Shown here: positions 10,201 through 19,130 of the stretch, piece by piece
Numbering within the stretch: the stretch's first letter is position 1
Layout of the letters: every line of letters starts with the position of its first letter
Assembly: GCF_905220565.1 (NCBI RefSeq)
Contig: NC_059395.1
Span: 10,333,289 to 10,397,288, forward strand
From: Melitaea cinxia
Taxonomy: Eukaryota > Arthropoda > Insecta > Lepidoptera > Nymphalidae
Direction of reading: 5' to 3'
Length of the DNA: 64,000 nucleotides
Program-made: the position numbers and the translations under genes
The notes under the pieces: model-generated
Told to the model about the DNA's origin: nothing
What the model saw: only the letters and a program-made list of their open reading frames with translations
The model's database searches: none

Positions 10201-12461
10201 CATTATTACATTTTTATTGTAGAAACTAACTAATTTATTACTTGAATAGCAAATTTATTAATTGTAGTGAGTTGCTTATCTATACAATGAATATATTTTA
10301 TTCATTTAACATTGGGGAAATATCAAGGGGTTGAATGATATTTTACACGAGTTCGTGTTAATGTTAATTGACATGCATGTACAGAGGTAGCTAAGCCCCT
10401 GATTTCTATTAATAAAATTGAGTGTCGTAACAATCATTTTAGCAGTATTATACAGCTTTTAAGACGAATGTAAGAAAAGGTAATGATTTGATATCAAAAT
10501 ATAAATGGTAACAAGCGAGAAAGGACTTACTGAAACAATGGCGAAGACCGCTAGACCGAAAGCGAGCGCTACGAGGACGATGTTAGGCGCTGCGTCCACT
10601 CCTTGTGCCACGTTGATGCATGCTCCGCAACCGAATAAATTCAGCAGCAAATTACCTGGGTAGGAAATTATTTATTACGTTATTCCTATCAAATGTACCA
10701 TTGTTTAAGACACGTTTGTAGGGAAGTTACAGTAATTGCCGGATGTGTTAGGAATCTACAGGGTTCGATTTCTGCACAGGACAAATTATGTATTGTCATG
10801 TGCGGCGATCGAATTCACTAATGTGTGACTATACAGATGTTGGTCTTAATCGGGGTGTTTTTGTCTTTTGTTGTGTATTACATTTTCGAATCCTCGACAT
10901 GTGATTCACATCCTACTATGGGTAGTTGAGTGTGAAGCGATTATTAATTAATTGATTTATTTTATATGTAGCCAAATTTTTCAAGTATTACGTACACACC
11001 GAAGGGGATAGGGTCTATGTTTTGCTTACTTTTGATGACATGTTGGGTGTTTGATGGTGGTTTTATTATAAATTATTGTGTGGCTTTTAACTTGACTAGT
11101 AAATGAAAATGATTACAATCCCATTCTATTTTAATTACATTTGCCATTATAATGTAGACTCGTGTTATTCGCCACACGTCTATTAAAATAAGATGCAATT
11201 AACTTGTAGGTAAAGATCTGCGCCATGATGCGTTTGAAGGGCAAAATACGCTAATCTGATCATTCGATCCCATTATTTCATACTTATACAAATATTTCAA
11301 TTATACCTATAGTCTTGGCAATAATGTAATTAATTTCCAAGAGACATATTACGCGCATGTTAGCTAATCTATATATTATACGTGAAGCAAAATCTTTGTA
11401 CCCCTTATTATGAAAATTGCGCGGACGGAGGAATATGATATTTCGCAGGCTTATAGTTTTTTTTTCTCTCTAATATTTGAGGAGTTTTAGACCATAAGGA
11501 CTACGCCACTCCATAGGAACATCATACATTTACATACAAGAATTTAATGAGGTCGTCGTCGCATACCAATGTTAAATCATCACTAATTAAAGATTATAAA
11601 ATCTTGTAAAATAGTTTAGCCGGTTCTGAGAGAGGATACGCTAAAATTGAATTACAACCTCCAAGCTCTTTAAAATTTTGAATTATTTGCAGCATATCAA
11701 TTCTGATATCTTTATTTCGGACACATTCCACCATAATGTGAACTGCATCTTCAATGATGCCGCATTCGGTACACAACGGAGATGGTACCATTTTCATGTG
11801 TCAGAAGGAGTGCAGAATGCAATTTTTAATTATGTATAAAAAATACATTAAATCAATAAAAAAAAAAACATTACATACACTAACATGCGTATACTTTCTT
11901 TTGTTTTTTACTATAGAAGTCTTTGACAATAGAACCTTAATAATGTTTAACTTATAATTTAAATTAATATTATGTTCAATTTTCGACAACTGGGCGGCTA
12001 CTAGTTTTTATTAATGCATAAAGACGCATTATGAATGATTTTTGAGTTGTCACAAATTACTATACTAAATCAATTTCAGAAAAAAATATACATACCTACA
12101 TATTTATAATGTGTAATTTTAAAAATTAAAGAAAGGAATTAAGTTATTTTACAGGTGATGTTCGTGAAGAAAGTTAATGTAACAGTGTTTTCTATTTGAT
12201 GATGAATTTTAGATAAAATATTTTGACAGTACTCATTATGCATCAGTTTGGGGTGTAAGAAGTAAAGTTCTGTGTATTTGGTATTTTCTTTGGTGCTTCT
12301 ACAGTGAAATCAAAGTATTACTCATATGGCAGAGAAATATAAGAGATATATAAGAAATATAATATATATTTACCAATGAATTCAGCGAGCAATGCTTTGC
12401 TGATACCCGCAGCGCCTCCAGACAGTTCGTCCAAACCGAGCTTTTTGCCTATCTCACCCAT
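592..12461 (-). CDS. Aquaporin, insect water channel (six coding exons)
   Basis: Membrane channel of the MIP family that conducts water down osmotic gradients; in insects such channels act in gut, Malpighian tubule and other epithelia. The coding exons are 12461-12374, 10655-10531, 9352-9083, 5484-5320, 1796-1671 and 630-592. They join in frame to 813 nt, 270 residues plus stop, a normal aquaporin length. Both signature motifs are intact: NPAVTAG (NPA at residues 82-84) and NPARSFGSA (NPA at 198-200). Lining up with mammalian AQP1 gives a selectivity filter of Phe62, His186, Ser195 and Arg201, the pattern of a water-selective channel, with Ser where AQP1 has its mercury-sensitive Cys. Loop C carries an N-glycosylation sequon (NVT). 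The start ATG has a good context (AACCATGG) and lies four bases after a 3' splice site, so a noncoding first exon lies upstream. It belongs to the DRIP/PRIP group; I cannot decide which from memory. Confidence 0.95.
1647..1670 (-). other. Possible alternative C-terminus by retention of the last intron
   Basis: Without splicing at 1670, the tail after DEKE becomes VKIMTVL and stops at 1649-1647, giving 265 residues. This is a reading of the sequence, not a demonstrated isoform. Confidence 0.35.
1671..1796 (-). CDS. Aquaporin exon 5
   Basis: Residues 217-258. Starts VYWAGPVAGGVAAALLY, which is helix 6, followed by a hydrophilic cytoplasmic tail ending GDEKE. The donor AAGGAG|GTAAAG lies at 1670-1669. 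If that donor is not used, reading continues for seven codons to a TAG at 1649-1647. Confidence 0.9.
1797..3457. other. Aquaporin intron 4, right of exon 5
   Basis: AT-rich noncoding sequence between exons 4 and 5. No exon, RNA gene or clear repeat is visible here. Confidence 0.5.
3458..4822. mobile_element. Complex inverted-repeat DNA element with a nested repeat
   Basis: Its outer ends are inverted and GC-rich: GGTCCCGGCCTCAAGTCC on the left, and the minus-strand reading GGCCCGGCCTCATGTCC on the right. A second inverted pair lies inside (around 3751-3798 and 4762-4802: CACAGTGG followed by CCGATTTAA and ATATGGACATTGA). Left of it is a third, partial inversion of a TTGATATTTC-containing stretch (about 3498-3525 and 3720-3755). 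A copy of the common AACCGACTTC repeat sits between the inner arms. No transposase is visible. The exact termini and target duplication are unclear. Confidence 0.6.
3851..4450 (+). repeat. Common AACCGACTTC/GAAGTCGGTT repeat, copy 1
   Basis: Starts TTGTGTTTGCTCGCAAACG, then AACCGACTTC, and ends near GAAGTCAGTT. Two related halves, each containing AATACAACGTAG and AAAATCGGT, follow one another inside it. It has no open reading frame of note. Near-full-length copies also lie at 20951 and 27596. Confidence 0.8.
5320..5484 (-). CDS. Aquaporin exon 4 (second NPA motif)
   Basis: Residues 162-216. Contains helix 5 (LAIGLTVTLGHLLAVDYTG, filter His186) and loop E (SAMNPARSFGSA: Ser195, NPA 198-200, Arg201). 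It ends SDHW before a GTAAGT donor. Phase 0 at both ends. Confidence 0.95.
5511..5725 (-). repeat. Non-LTR retrotransposon 3' end fragment
   Basis: A GATA microsatellite, CTCTTTATTGTACA, and then the block GGCGGTCTTATCGCTAG...GCGATCTCTTCCAGACAACC. The same block recurs at 7469-7640 next to a GAA microsatellite. Simple-repeat tails at the left indicate that the element reads on the minus strand. Confidence 0.6.
5726..5900 (+). repeat. RTE-like LINE 3' tail
   Basis: Degraded sequence ending AGGCTTATGTTCAGCATTGG and then GATGATGATGA, the typical end of lepidopteran RTE-type elements. Better copies lie at 17945 and 19490. Confidence 0.5.
6497..6845 (-). repeat. Interspersed repeat related to the copies at 23683 and 38320
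   Basis: Read on the minus strand it starts TAGCTGTGCCCGCGACTTC, continues through a block of GACAGACAG repeats, and ends in the AAGCGGTTATTTT...TTACAAACA tail. Two plus-strand relatives carry the same order of blocks. Confidence 0.65.
7198..7302. repeat. 105-bp AT palindrome
   Basis: TAATTACTGACTTAAG on the left is matched by CTTAAGTCAGTAATTA on the right, with (TA)n between. It could extrude as a hairpin; it may be a solo foldback element. Located in aquaporin intron 3. Confidence 0.75.
7469..7640 (-). repeat. Non-LTR retrotransposon 3' end fragment, second copy
   Basis: Shares CTTTATTGTGCA, GGCGGTCTTATCGCTAG and TTCTTCCAGACAACC with the fragment at 5511. A GAA run at the left is the tail. 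Confidence 0.6.
7641..8789. other. Intronic AT-rich sequence with a short minisatellite
   Basis: The only recognisable structure is a 13-bp unit (TGTATCATTATAT) repeated almost four times at 8551-8599. Open frames here have no recognisable product. Confidence 0.5.
8790..9038 (+). repeat. Lepidopteran high-copy short repeat (SINE-like)
   Basis: Contains ATCTGATGGTAAGCGGATAC, TGCAACACC, AACAGGAACACACCACT and a GGTACTTCCCCAATCGGGA block. Relatives with the same order of blocks lie at 15527 (plus), 22110 (minus) and 45920 (minus). It ends only about 45 bp before aquaporin exon 3. Confidence 0.65.
9083..9352 (-). CDS. Aquaporin exon 3 (first NPA motif)
   Basis: Residues 72-161. Starts AIGHVSGGHVNPAVTAG, which is loop B with the first NPA, and continues through helix 3, loop C with the NVT sequon, and helix 4 (GFVLVFVVCG). 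The acceptor is CTCCAG, the donor GTAAGT; 90 codons, phase 0 at both ends. Confidence 0.95.
9353..9990. other. Aquaporin intron 2, left part
   Basis: AT-rich noncoding sequence between exon 3 and the SINE at 10056. I see no features in it. Confidence 0.45.
10056..10146 (-). mobile_element. tRNA-derived SINE
   Basis: On the minus strand it reads GCCCGTTGGCGCAGTTTG, an A-box region, then a B box in GAGTTCGATTCCCA, then an AT tail. This is the head of the common lepidopteran tRNA-derived SINE. The flanking AT tail is itself duplicated (9996-10068). A diverged copy lies at 59998. Confidence 0.75.
10531..10655 (-). CDS. Aquaporin exon 2
   Basis: Residues 30-71 (from GNLLLNLFGCGAC to AVFAIVS) cover the rest of helix 1 and helix 2, including filter Phe62 in AFGLAV. 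The acceptor is CCCAG and the donor GTAAGT. Phase 1 at the start, phase 0 at the end. Confidence 0.93.
10656..11459. other. Aquaporin intron 1, left part
   Basis: Noncoding. A short repeat-like piece near 11398-11450 (GAAAATTGCGCGGACGG) resembles LINE-derived debris. Nothing else is supportable. Confidence 0.4.
11460..11815 (-). pseudogene. LINE open reading frame 2 C-terminal fragment
   Basis: The minus-strand frame 11797-11594 encodes a Cys/His cluster (LCTECGIIEDAVHIMVECVRN) and ends GCNSILAYPLSEPAKLFYKIL. This matches the C-terminal end of insect non-LTR reverse-transcriptase proteins. It is 5'-truncated and followed by a short 3' tail with an A-rich run at the left. It lies in an aquaporin intron on the same strand. 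Confidence 0.65.
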
Positions 12462-12465
12462 GGTT
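12374..12465 (-). CDS. Aquaporin exon 1 (start codon)
   Basis: Codons 1-29 plus one base run from ATG at 12461-12459 to 12374, encoding MGEIGKKLGLDEL and the start of helix 1 (ALLAEFI). A TTTCAG acceptor lies at 12466-12467, so 12465-12462 is untranslated and spliced to an unseen upstream exon. The donor is GTAAAT at 12373. An in-frame ATG further upstream lies beyond the acceptor and was not used. Confidence 0.88.
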
Positions 12466-12497
12466 CTGAAATATTGCAAAGTAATATTTAGTAGGAT

Positions 12498-13172
12498 AAT
12501 TGTGTTTGCTCGCAAACGAAAAAAAAACCGACTTCAATTACATCGTAGTAATACAACGTAGGTCGACGAAAAAATAGTCAAGTAACTATGCGTTATCAAA
12601 GATTACTCAAAAAGTAGTTATCAGATCTCGATAAAATTTATATGTGACCACATGATAAACATCAGCTTTCGATTAAATTAAAAATTTATTTATTTATTTA
12701 TTTAATAAAGGCATACCAACTAAGTACATAAAAAAGGTTTCTACATTAAAACAATACCACAAAGTTATATAATATGCACTTGAATTAAAGGTTTAAAAAG
12801 GTTTAAAGGTTAAAAAATTATCAAAATCGGTACGCCCAGTAAAAAGTTATTGCGGATTTTCGAGAGTTTCCCTCTATTCTTCTGGGATTCCATCATCAGA
12901 TCCTGGTTTCCTTATTATGGTACTAAACAAGGGATATCTATTTTCCAACGAAAAAATAATTATCAAAATCGGTGCATCGAGTAAAAAGTTATGTGGTATA
13001 ATACAACGTAGTTGTTAGATCTCAAATAAATTTAAATGGGACCAATTGACACACACCTTAAAAAAAATTGTCCAAATCGGTCCACCCGGTCAAAAGTTCT
13101 GATGTAACATACATTAAAAAAAAAATACAGTCGAATTGAGAACCTCCTCCTTTTTTGGAAGTCGGTTAAAAA
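12498..13172 (+). repeat. Common AACCGACTTC/GAAGTCGGTT repeat, copy 2
   Basis: Full-length ends are present, TTGTGTTTGCTCGCAAACG to GGAAGTCGGTT. It is interrupted at 12687-12815 by a short AT-rich insertion. It lies about 35 bp upstream of aquaporin exon 1, in the intron behind the untranslated first exon. Confidence 0.85.
12687..12815 (-). repeat. LINE tail inserted in copy 2 of the common repeat
   Basis: (TTTA)n followed by TAAAGGCATACCAACTAAG; on the minus strand this is a LINE 3' end with an AAAT tail. The interrupted host repeat resumes with AAAAATTATCAAAATCGGT. Confidence 0.5.
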
Positions 13173-13635
13173 TAGAAACATAGACTAAAATTTGTTCCTC
13201 AATATATTTTAATAGCTTATAAAGTGTATAGAGAAATAAGTCGAAAAGATTTTTTTTTACAGATTTTTGGTAGTTCGCAAAGGCCGTTTCTTAAAACTTG
13301 AAATTTATCAGTATTGAAAGTTGTGGGACATCGTCGGACGAGTCTAATTTTTTGGCAATACATAGGTATATCATTAGTTAGTTGGAACTCATGGTCTCGA
13401 TACATTTTTTTTTCTTTTTTCAGTTCCTGCATTATTTTTTCTTTTAGTTTATAGTGGATGACACTTCATAAGTAATAATACAGTTTTGTTATATATTAAT
13501 TCATTAATAAAATTTAATAAATTGATTATTAATTATTTTCAGTTTTATTTGGAAGAAATCGACCTACGTAGGAATTTTATGGATTTTTACCGACTTTAAA
13601 AAAGGAGGAGGTTACTCAATTCGACCGTATATATA

Positions 13636-14714
13636 TGTTGCAGTCAGAACTCTTAACCAGTCAAAAGTACTATTGACTAGCGAAATCAGGCAAAAGTACT
13701 TTTGACTGGACAAGTTGGTCAAAAGTGGTTTTGACTGAAAATTATTGGTTATTAGTACTTTTGACTGCAAATTCGCGGTTAAAAATACTTTTGACTGACG
13801 CTCTCCGTCAAAAGTAGTTTTAACTGTAAAAAAGCATCAGTTAAAAGCACTATTAACTCGTTAGATGTGAATAAATTTAGTCAAGTGATCCTAATAAACC
13901 ATAATAAATTTATGCCCGCGATCTTCTTGCGACTGCATGTCAGTCAGATCGACTTGGCAGCGGCTGTTCATTTCAGTGTGCAGGGTCGGTTTCTAAACCT
14001 GACCCATCCTTTTCTTGCTCTTCTTCTTTTGGCATTCTTCGCACATTAATAAATATATATTAATCATTTCTTTTGTAATATTAGTGTACTTTTTTGCCGT
14101 TTCATTCTTAAGTCTATCGCGACCACCATGCCCTATAGAAATATGCGCAGCATCAATAATGTCGTAGATTTCCTCAACCGGCTAAAATATTTGACAGGTT
14201 CTGTGTTTGTAACTAATTTTTTTATACCACAAACTTCAATGTGTTAAAGCGTTGTAGTCTACTGTACTGTAATGGTGTTTCCTTTTCATTAAATTTCGCG
14301 TCTTCCACATCCATTGCAAACTTTTAAAATTTTTTTTTGTCATCACATTGAAATGACTATCTCGCTAAAATTCTTTGCAAAAAGCCTTCTTCCTTTTCGT
14401 AGTCACTCATTTGTTCTAATATCAGCACGTTCTCCACTAATAATGAGTAATATAAAAGTTTATATGTGCGTTTGTCGTTATTTTTATCGACCACCTTAAC
14501 TTTTTAAGAGTTTTGACTGATTCAACCAGTCAAAACCACTTTTGACGGAATCATTTAGTCAAAAGTACCTTTAACCAGCTCCATTGGGCAAAAGTACTTT
14601 TAACTGTTATTTTAGTCAAAAGTATTATTGACTAAAGCAAACGGTCAAAAGTACTTCTGACTGATTTTGCTAGTCAATAGTGCTTTTGACTGGTTAAGAG
14701 TTTTGACTGCAACA
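13636..14714 (-). mobile_element. Integrase-type DNA transposon relic with palindrome-array ends
   Basis: A 1,079-bp element. The left end TGTTGCAGTCAGAACTCTTA is matched in reverse at the right (minus reading TGTTGCAGTCAAAACTCTTA). Each end then carries a ladder of 20-bp palindromes of consensus AGTCAAAAGTACTTTTGACT at about 29-bp spacing: seven on the left (13659-13858) and six on the right (14528-14691). The interior encodes a broken integrase on the minus strand. Flanks are TATATAT on both sides, so the target duplication cannot be separated from a microsatellite. The architecture suggests a Ginger-like cut-and-paste element; the family name is an inference. Confidence 0.7.
13870..14190 (-). 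pseudogene. Degraded integrase: H2C2 zinc finger plus start of catalytic core
   Basis: The minus strand from about 14172 downward reads EIYDIIDAAHISIGHGG and then CEEC. This gives His-x4-His and Cys-x2-Cys pairs of an integrase H2C2 finger. After an in-frame stop the frame continues with CQVDLTDMQSQED and GHKFIMVY, a second stop, and DHLTKFIHI, resembling the first strand and first catalytic Asp region of the KRBA2/SCAND3-type integrase core. The rest of the core is absent, so it cannot be active. Confidence 0.6.
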
Positions 14715-14880
14715 TATATATATATATTATGTATGTTCGGGGATAACTTCGTCGTTTCTGAACCGATTTTGATCATTTTTTTTGTTGGAAAAGAGATATC
14801 CTAAGTGTGGTGTGTAGTGGGATGTAATTGAAGTCGGTTTTTTTTCGTTTGCCAGCAAATACAATTATATTACCTAATAC

Positions 14881-15526
14881 TTGTTCATGTTATAATAATA
14901 TATTTGCAACGTAAAAACAAACAAACCACTAAATAAATACTCGGGTGTACATAGTAGTAGTATCTGACTTTATTTTGTGCCATATTACGCAAAATAAATG
15001 AGGACACTTAATATTACTACGGGCTAGAAATTTTAGTTTTGATTAGAATTTTTAACTAAGTAACTGATGAGAAATATACGATTTTGCACATTTTAACATC
15101 ATTCCATTCTCTATCTTATCTAGAACAATGTGTAAATTTACGAGTAAGTGTCGCCTAATTGCCATCATTCATTTCGTAACTAGACCAATGTGTGCTTTAC
15201 AACCCTAGTCACTGCCAAATTGAATTTATTGTCTTATCATTCCTCGACGTTTGTATAATGTTCTTTAAAAGTACAAGAATATGTTTAAAGCTTATCAAGA
15301 TGACTGTTATGATAAAGACCGTTATTTCTAAAAAAAAACAGCATGTTCCAGTATTTCGTAATTGCATAAAACCGGCTCAATTCATTCGATATAACGGAGC
15401 GATTTACGTTTGGAAAAGGCTTATAAGTACATAATGTAGACGTAAATACGGTCTACATATTCGTTTTTTTTCTTATTTCAAAAGTTACTTTTGAACTATT
15501 ATGTTTATGTTTCTTGTAATATAAGC
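14881..15526. other. AT-rich intergenic sequence
   Basis: Open frames here show no recognisable domain. I see no RNA gene or structured repeat. Confidence 0.4.
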
Positions 15527-15765
15527 TTGGGGCTTGGGGCTCACCTGATGGTAAGCGATTGCCGTAACCTATAGACGTCTGCAACACCAGAAGCATCGTT
15601 AGCGCGTGCCGACCCTATCCACAATTCCCCCCATCACCAACAGGAACACAACACTGCTTGGAGTATTATTTAGCTGTGATTTTCTGTAAGGTCGAGGTGC
15701 TACCCCACTCGGGCTGCTCCATACTCCAAGCAGGAAACATCCTACTGTGCCCTACCTCAGTTTAG
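15527..15765 (+). repeat. Lepidopteran high-copy short repeat (SINE-like)
   Basis: Best copy in the window: CACCTGATGGTAAGCGATTG, TGCAACACCAGAAGCATCG, CAACAGGAACACAACACTGC, and an end at GTGCCCTACCTCAG. Confidence 0.75.
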
Positions 15766-17620
15766 GTCTAAAATGTTTAACATTCATGAATACCATCAAA
15801 TTAAATAAGAATTATTCCCAAAAGAAATGCGTGCTAGTGTTTTTTTTTAACTTTAGTTTTACGCCACTTAACATTTTTTCACGCATAGCTGTAAGCTTAC
15901 ACAATGTGACAATAGCGATAACAATAGCCAGCCCTAGGAACAATGTATTCGTGAAGTATTATTCGAGCGATAGGGAAATGAGCCTACCATTGGAAACGGA
16001 AGTAAATTATTTTAATTAGAAAGTACTGGGAAAAAGCACGGTTCGGTTGGTATGCGGGTATACTTATCCGAATACTTCGTATGCAACTATTCATGGTAAA
16101 TTTTGTGTGATTCCGGACATTTTCGAAGTTCTGGCATAATCAGGCTGTACACGTTTATTAGCGTGTATATCGAATTCATCAAAATAAACTCGCTTTAACG
16201 CTTTAATTTCTCTTTTCTTGAGCGTTAAGACTACGTTTGAAATTATGCTAGAGTTATGTTATCAAAATATTTTAATGTATTTGTCGGTTGGAAGAAAGAA
16301 CCTTGTATAAGGCACAAATATGGTAAATATATCTTAGATCTTGGCTCTTAAAACAATGTTAAAGATAGCGCTTCTTGAAAAAACATCGACGACACATGTC
16401 CATTGAAATATAATGTTTATGCAGCAAAGATTGGCAACGATCCATATTTTAGTGCATCAGGATTCATAAAAGGTTCGCGCGGTTAGCCGTGACCGGACCC
16501 TAGGTGACCTACACGATTGAACTCATACATTTTACCTTTCCCGAGTATCAATTATGCACTAACGACCTCCTATTTAAACGAGTATTTTCCTCTTAAATTC
16601 GATTTCGCAGAAAGCGGAAATTATATTTATACCTCGACAGTATAAATTAACCTTCAAAAATAAAAAATGTTACTAGGCCAAGAACTGTGGGTATTTTTAT
16701 TGTACCCTTTACGTATTTGGATAGTGTATAAAAACTGTCGCATTACTAAATGAGGCTTGTAAGAATTACATCATTGTATTAAGTCATGTATTCAGTATTT
16801 GCTTTTGATTTAGATTTAGTTAGTCGCCTGTATGATAATAACTTGAGGCAACAGAGCAAGATACGTGAAGGTATTTCACGACGGCGGTATGCGTTAAACA
16901 ATTTGTGTGAATTATTATAAATCGGAATATTACTATGGACATGTGAAAAAATATTTAATCTGATAGAATTTAATAAGATAATAAACTTCATTAGTTTCAT
17001 TATTTTAGATAATATTCTATGATATTGTATTATTTAGAAATATAATTTCAATAGGCTGTCTTATTAACGACTTTACAGAAAATAATCAAGTTATTAAGTG
17101 TACAGCAAAATAATTGAAAAAGGTAATTTATTTTTCTCTATAGGTATTGATATTGTCGTTAGTGTACACGTTAAAAAGGTCAAATCGATTGTTCCAGAAA
17201 GTTTTAATGGAAATCCACAGTAAATATATAATCAAGAGCTTACAGCGCTGTAGTGTCGAACATCAAAAATATATAATTACAATATCAAATAGCATTGATA
17301 AGTTGCCGTAAACGTGATATCAAAAAGTGATTAGATTTTTTTCCATTGTCATAAAAGAAATTAGATGTATTGTCCTGACAAGGACATATTTTTGTAATAA
17401 ATTTTTATCAGAAGTAATTATCGATCAGTCTTTTTACTACTTTCTGATAACAATCTTATTAATGAGGATGTTATTTAATAGTCGTTTATTCTTAGTAAAA
17501 TAAAATAATACTTAGCATTCTCCGAATTATAGGGACAATAATGGTAAGCGTTTTTAAATTATAATGTTCGTTATTAGCATTTTATTTAAATTATTATATT
17601 AATTATACGTATATTTTTAT
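15766..17620. other. Intergenic stretch without recognised features
   Basis: Unique-looking, AT-rich sequence. Several frames of 70-90 codons exist, but none has a domain, a biased composition or splice context that supports a gene. Confidence 0.4.
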
Positions 17621-17623
17621 ATT

Positions 17624-17910
17624 ATGTACGATTTTATTTTTGTGTTACCCAGATATTAGGAATTCTAAACATTTTTCGAAATTTTTGATATGATAATTTT
17701 TATATTCGGCTTAAGCGAACCGTGGCGCCGCGACGTCTATAGTGAGTTCTTTACAGAAACCCGTAACTTTTCAGTTTCATATTACAATGAAAATCTTTGA
17801 CAGAAGACGACACTATGCTATTTTTAATATGTACGATTTTTATTTTTGTGTTACCCACACATTAGGAATTCTAAACATTTATGAATATCATATCAAAAAT
17901 ATAATCATAT
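17624..17910 (-). repeat. 313-bp repeat family, unit lacking the tRNA-like part
   Basis: Contains two copies of GTACGATTTTATTTTTGTG/TTACCCA...TTAGGAATTCTAAAC (17627 and about 17831). Between them lies the TTAAGCGAACCGTGGCG...CTATAGTGAGTTCTTTACAG block. The tRNA-like segment is missing at the ATTTTTCGAAATTTTTGATATG junction. Confidence 0.7.
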
Positions 17911-17944
17911 CAAAAATACTTTTATATATCATATCAATATATCA

Positions 17945-18110
17945 ATATATCGTCTTCGGTGCGACAAAGCCAGCCCTGCGGTCACCAACCCGCCTGCCCA
18001 GCGTGGTGACTATGGGCAATACACATGAGTTCACGTTATTTTTGGTGTAAACTTGTGGAGGCCTATGTCCAACAGTGGACTGTATAGGCTGTAATGATGA
18101 TGATGATCAA
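17945..18110 (+). repeat. RTE-like LINE 3' end
   Basis: CTTCGGTGCGACAAAGCCAG to GGCCTATGTCCAACAGTGG, GACTGTATAGGCTG and TGATGATGATGA. This is the well-known 3' end of lepidopteran RTE-type elements. Confidence 0.7.
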
Positions 18111-18790
18111 TATATCATATCAAAAATATATTTATATTATTTGCCATATAAAAATAAAACTTTTTATTAATTACCTATTGATTTTAATAGTAGATATTAT
18201 GAATTTTGGAAAAAAAATGTCTATCTGTTTGTTACTAGTCAAATCGGTTGTAAAATAACTTATGTAGTGACTCAAGCTGATCTTGTTTAATTAAGAAAGA
18301 TAATTAGGATCCGAACAAAAAAAGCCCACACACGCATAGAATTATTTGTAAAGAACATATGAACGAAATGGAAGCACTACACTAATATTTAAAAAGTTAT
18401 AGGTATAGGTAATAAGTAATATAGGTTCTATGGAAAGTTTATGTTATGATAACAATCAGCCGTCGAATGGTATAATTATTTTTCTGACAGTATTTATTTT
18501 TCTGAAAAATTATGGACATCAACACAACACCAATACATATTGCTATTACTTTTTTTTTAATTCTTATTTGTATTGTTTTTTTTTTAACTTAATTTAATTT
18601 GAAAACTACTATTGATTTCTGTTGCCTACATAATTATACATGTTCTTTTATTTTGGAAACAAACGGTATTACCACATATATAATGGTATTGTAAATATGT
18701 ATAACTTATGAAAAATATCTCGCAGGGAGACTCGAGCTCCAAGATCACAAACGCCGCGATTAATTCTTTTTTATCAAAACAAATACAGTC
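18111..18790. other. AT-rich sequence between repeat blocks
   Basis: No gene or repeat that I can name. Confidence 0.35.
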
Positions 18791-19098
18791 TCAATATTAA
18801 TATGTACGATTTTATTTTTGTGTTACCCACACATTAGGAATTTTAAACATTTTTGAATATCATATCAAAAATTGACCGCTCTAGCGGGATTCGAACCCGC
18901 GTCTCCGACTGACCGTGTCGGCGCTCTAGCCAATTAAGCTATGGAACGATGTACCCGCTAGAGCAAAATTTTTCGATATGATGATTTTTTTATTTTCGGT
19001 TTAAGCGAACCGTAGCGCCGTCTATAGTGAGTTCTTTACAGAGATCCGTAACTATTCAAAGTTTCATATTACAATGAAAATCTTTGACAGGAGACGAG
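18791..19098 (-). repeat. 313-bp repeat unit, minus orientation
   Basis: Reads on the minus strand as the tail block, then a complete tRNA-like segment (18948-18876), then the TTTTTGATATGATATTCAAA and TTAGAATT... spacer. It is the left arm of an inverted pair with 19217-19471. Confidence 0.8.
18876..18948 (-). tRNA. tRNA-like sequence, copy 1 (anticodon position GGT)
   Basis: 73 nt that fold as a full cloverleaf: acceptor CGTTCCA/TAGAGCG (one C-A mismatch and one G-U wobble), D arm GCTT/GAGC, anticodon stem CCGAC/GTCGG with loop ACGGTCA, T arm GCGGG/CCCGC with loop TTCGAAT. A box and B box match consensus. Position 33 is C, not the near-universal T, and GGT (Thr by code) is not a usual eukaryotic anticodon. 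It is therefore more likely a tRNA-derived repeat head than a working tRNA. Confidence 0.4.
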
Positions 19099-19130
19099 AC
19101 GCGGGTTCGAATCCCGCTGGAGCGGTCAAT
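19097..19130 (+). repeat. 3' half of the tRNA-like sequence
   Basis: GACGCGGGTTCGAATCCCGC and GGAGCGGTCA are present without the 5' half, 313 bp before the same bases of the complete plus copy. This sets the repeat unit length. Confidence 0.7.

Larger units (their letters stand above)
13570..14880 (-). repeat. Common repeat, short diverged copy 3, split by a transposon
   Basis: Minus orientation. The left part 13585-13635 holds CCGACTTTAAAAAAGGAGG and CTCAATTCGACCGTATAT. The right part 14715-14875 holds GTTCGGGGATAACTTCGTCG, AAAGAGATATCCTAAG and TTGAAGTCGG. The two parts join into one continuous repeat once 13636-14714 is removed. Confidence 0.7.

Noticed and set aside
13640..14710. Regularly spaced palindromes that look like a CRISPR array
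   Set aside because: They occur as two mirror-image blocks at the ends of a transposon in animal DNA, the units vary, and the spacers are about 9 bp. It is a terminal inverted repeat, not CRISPR.
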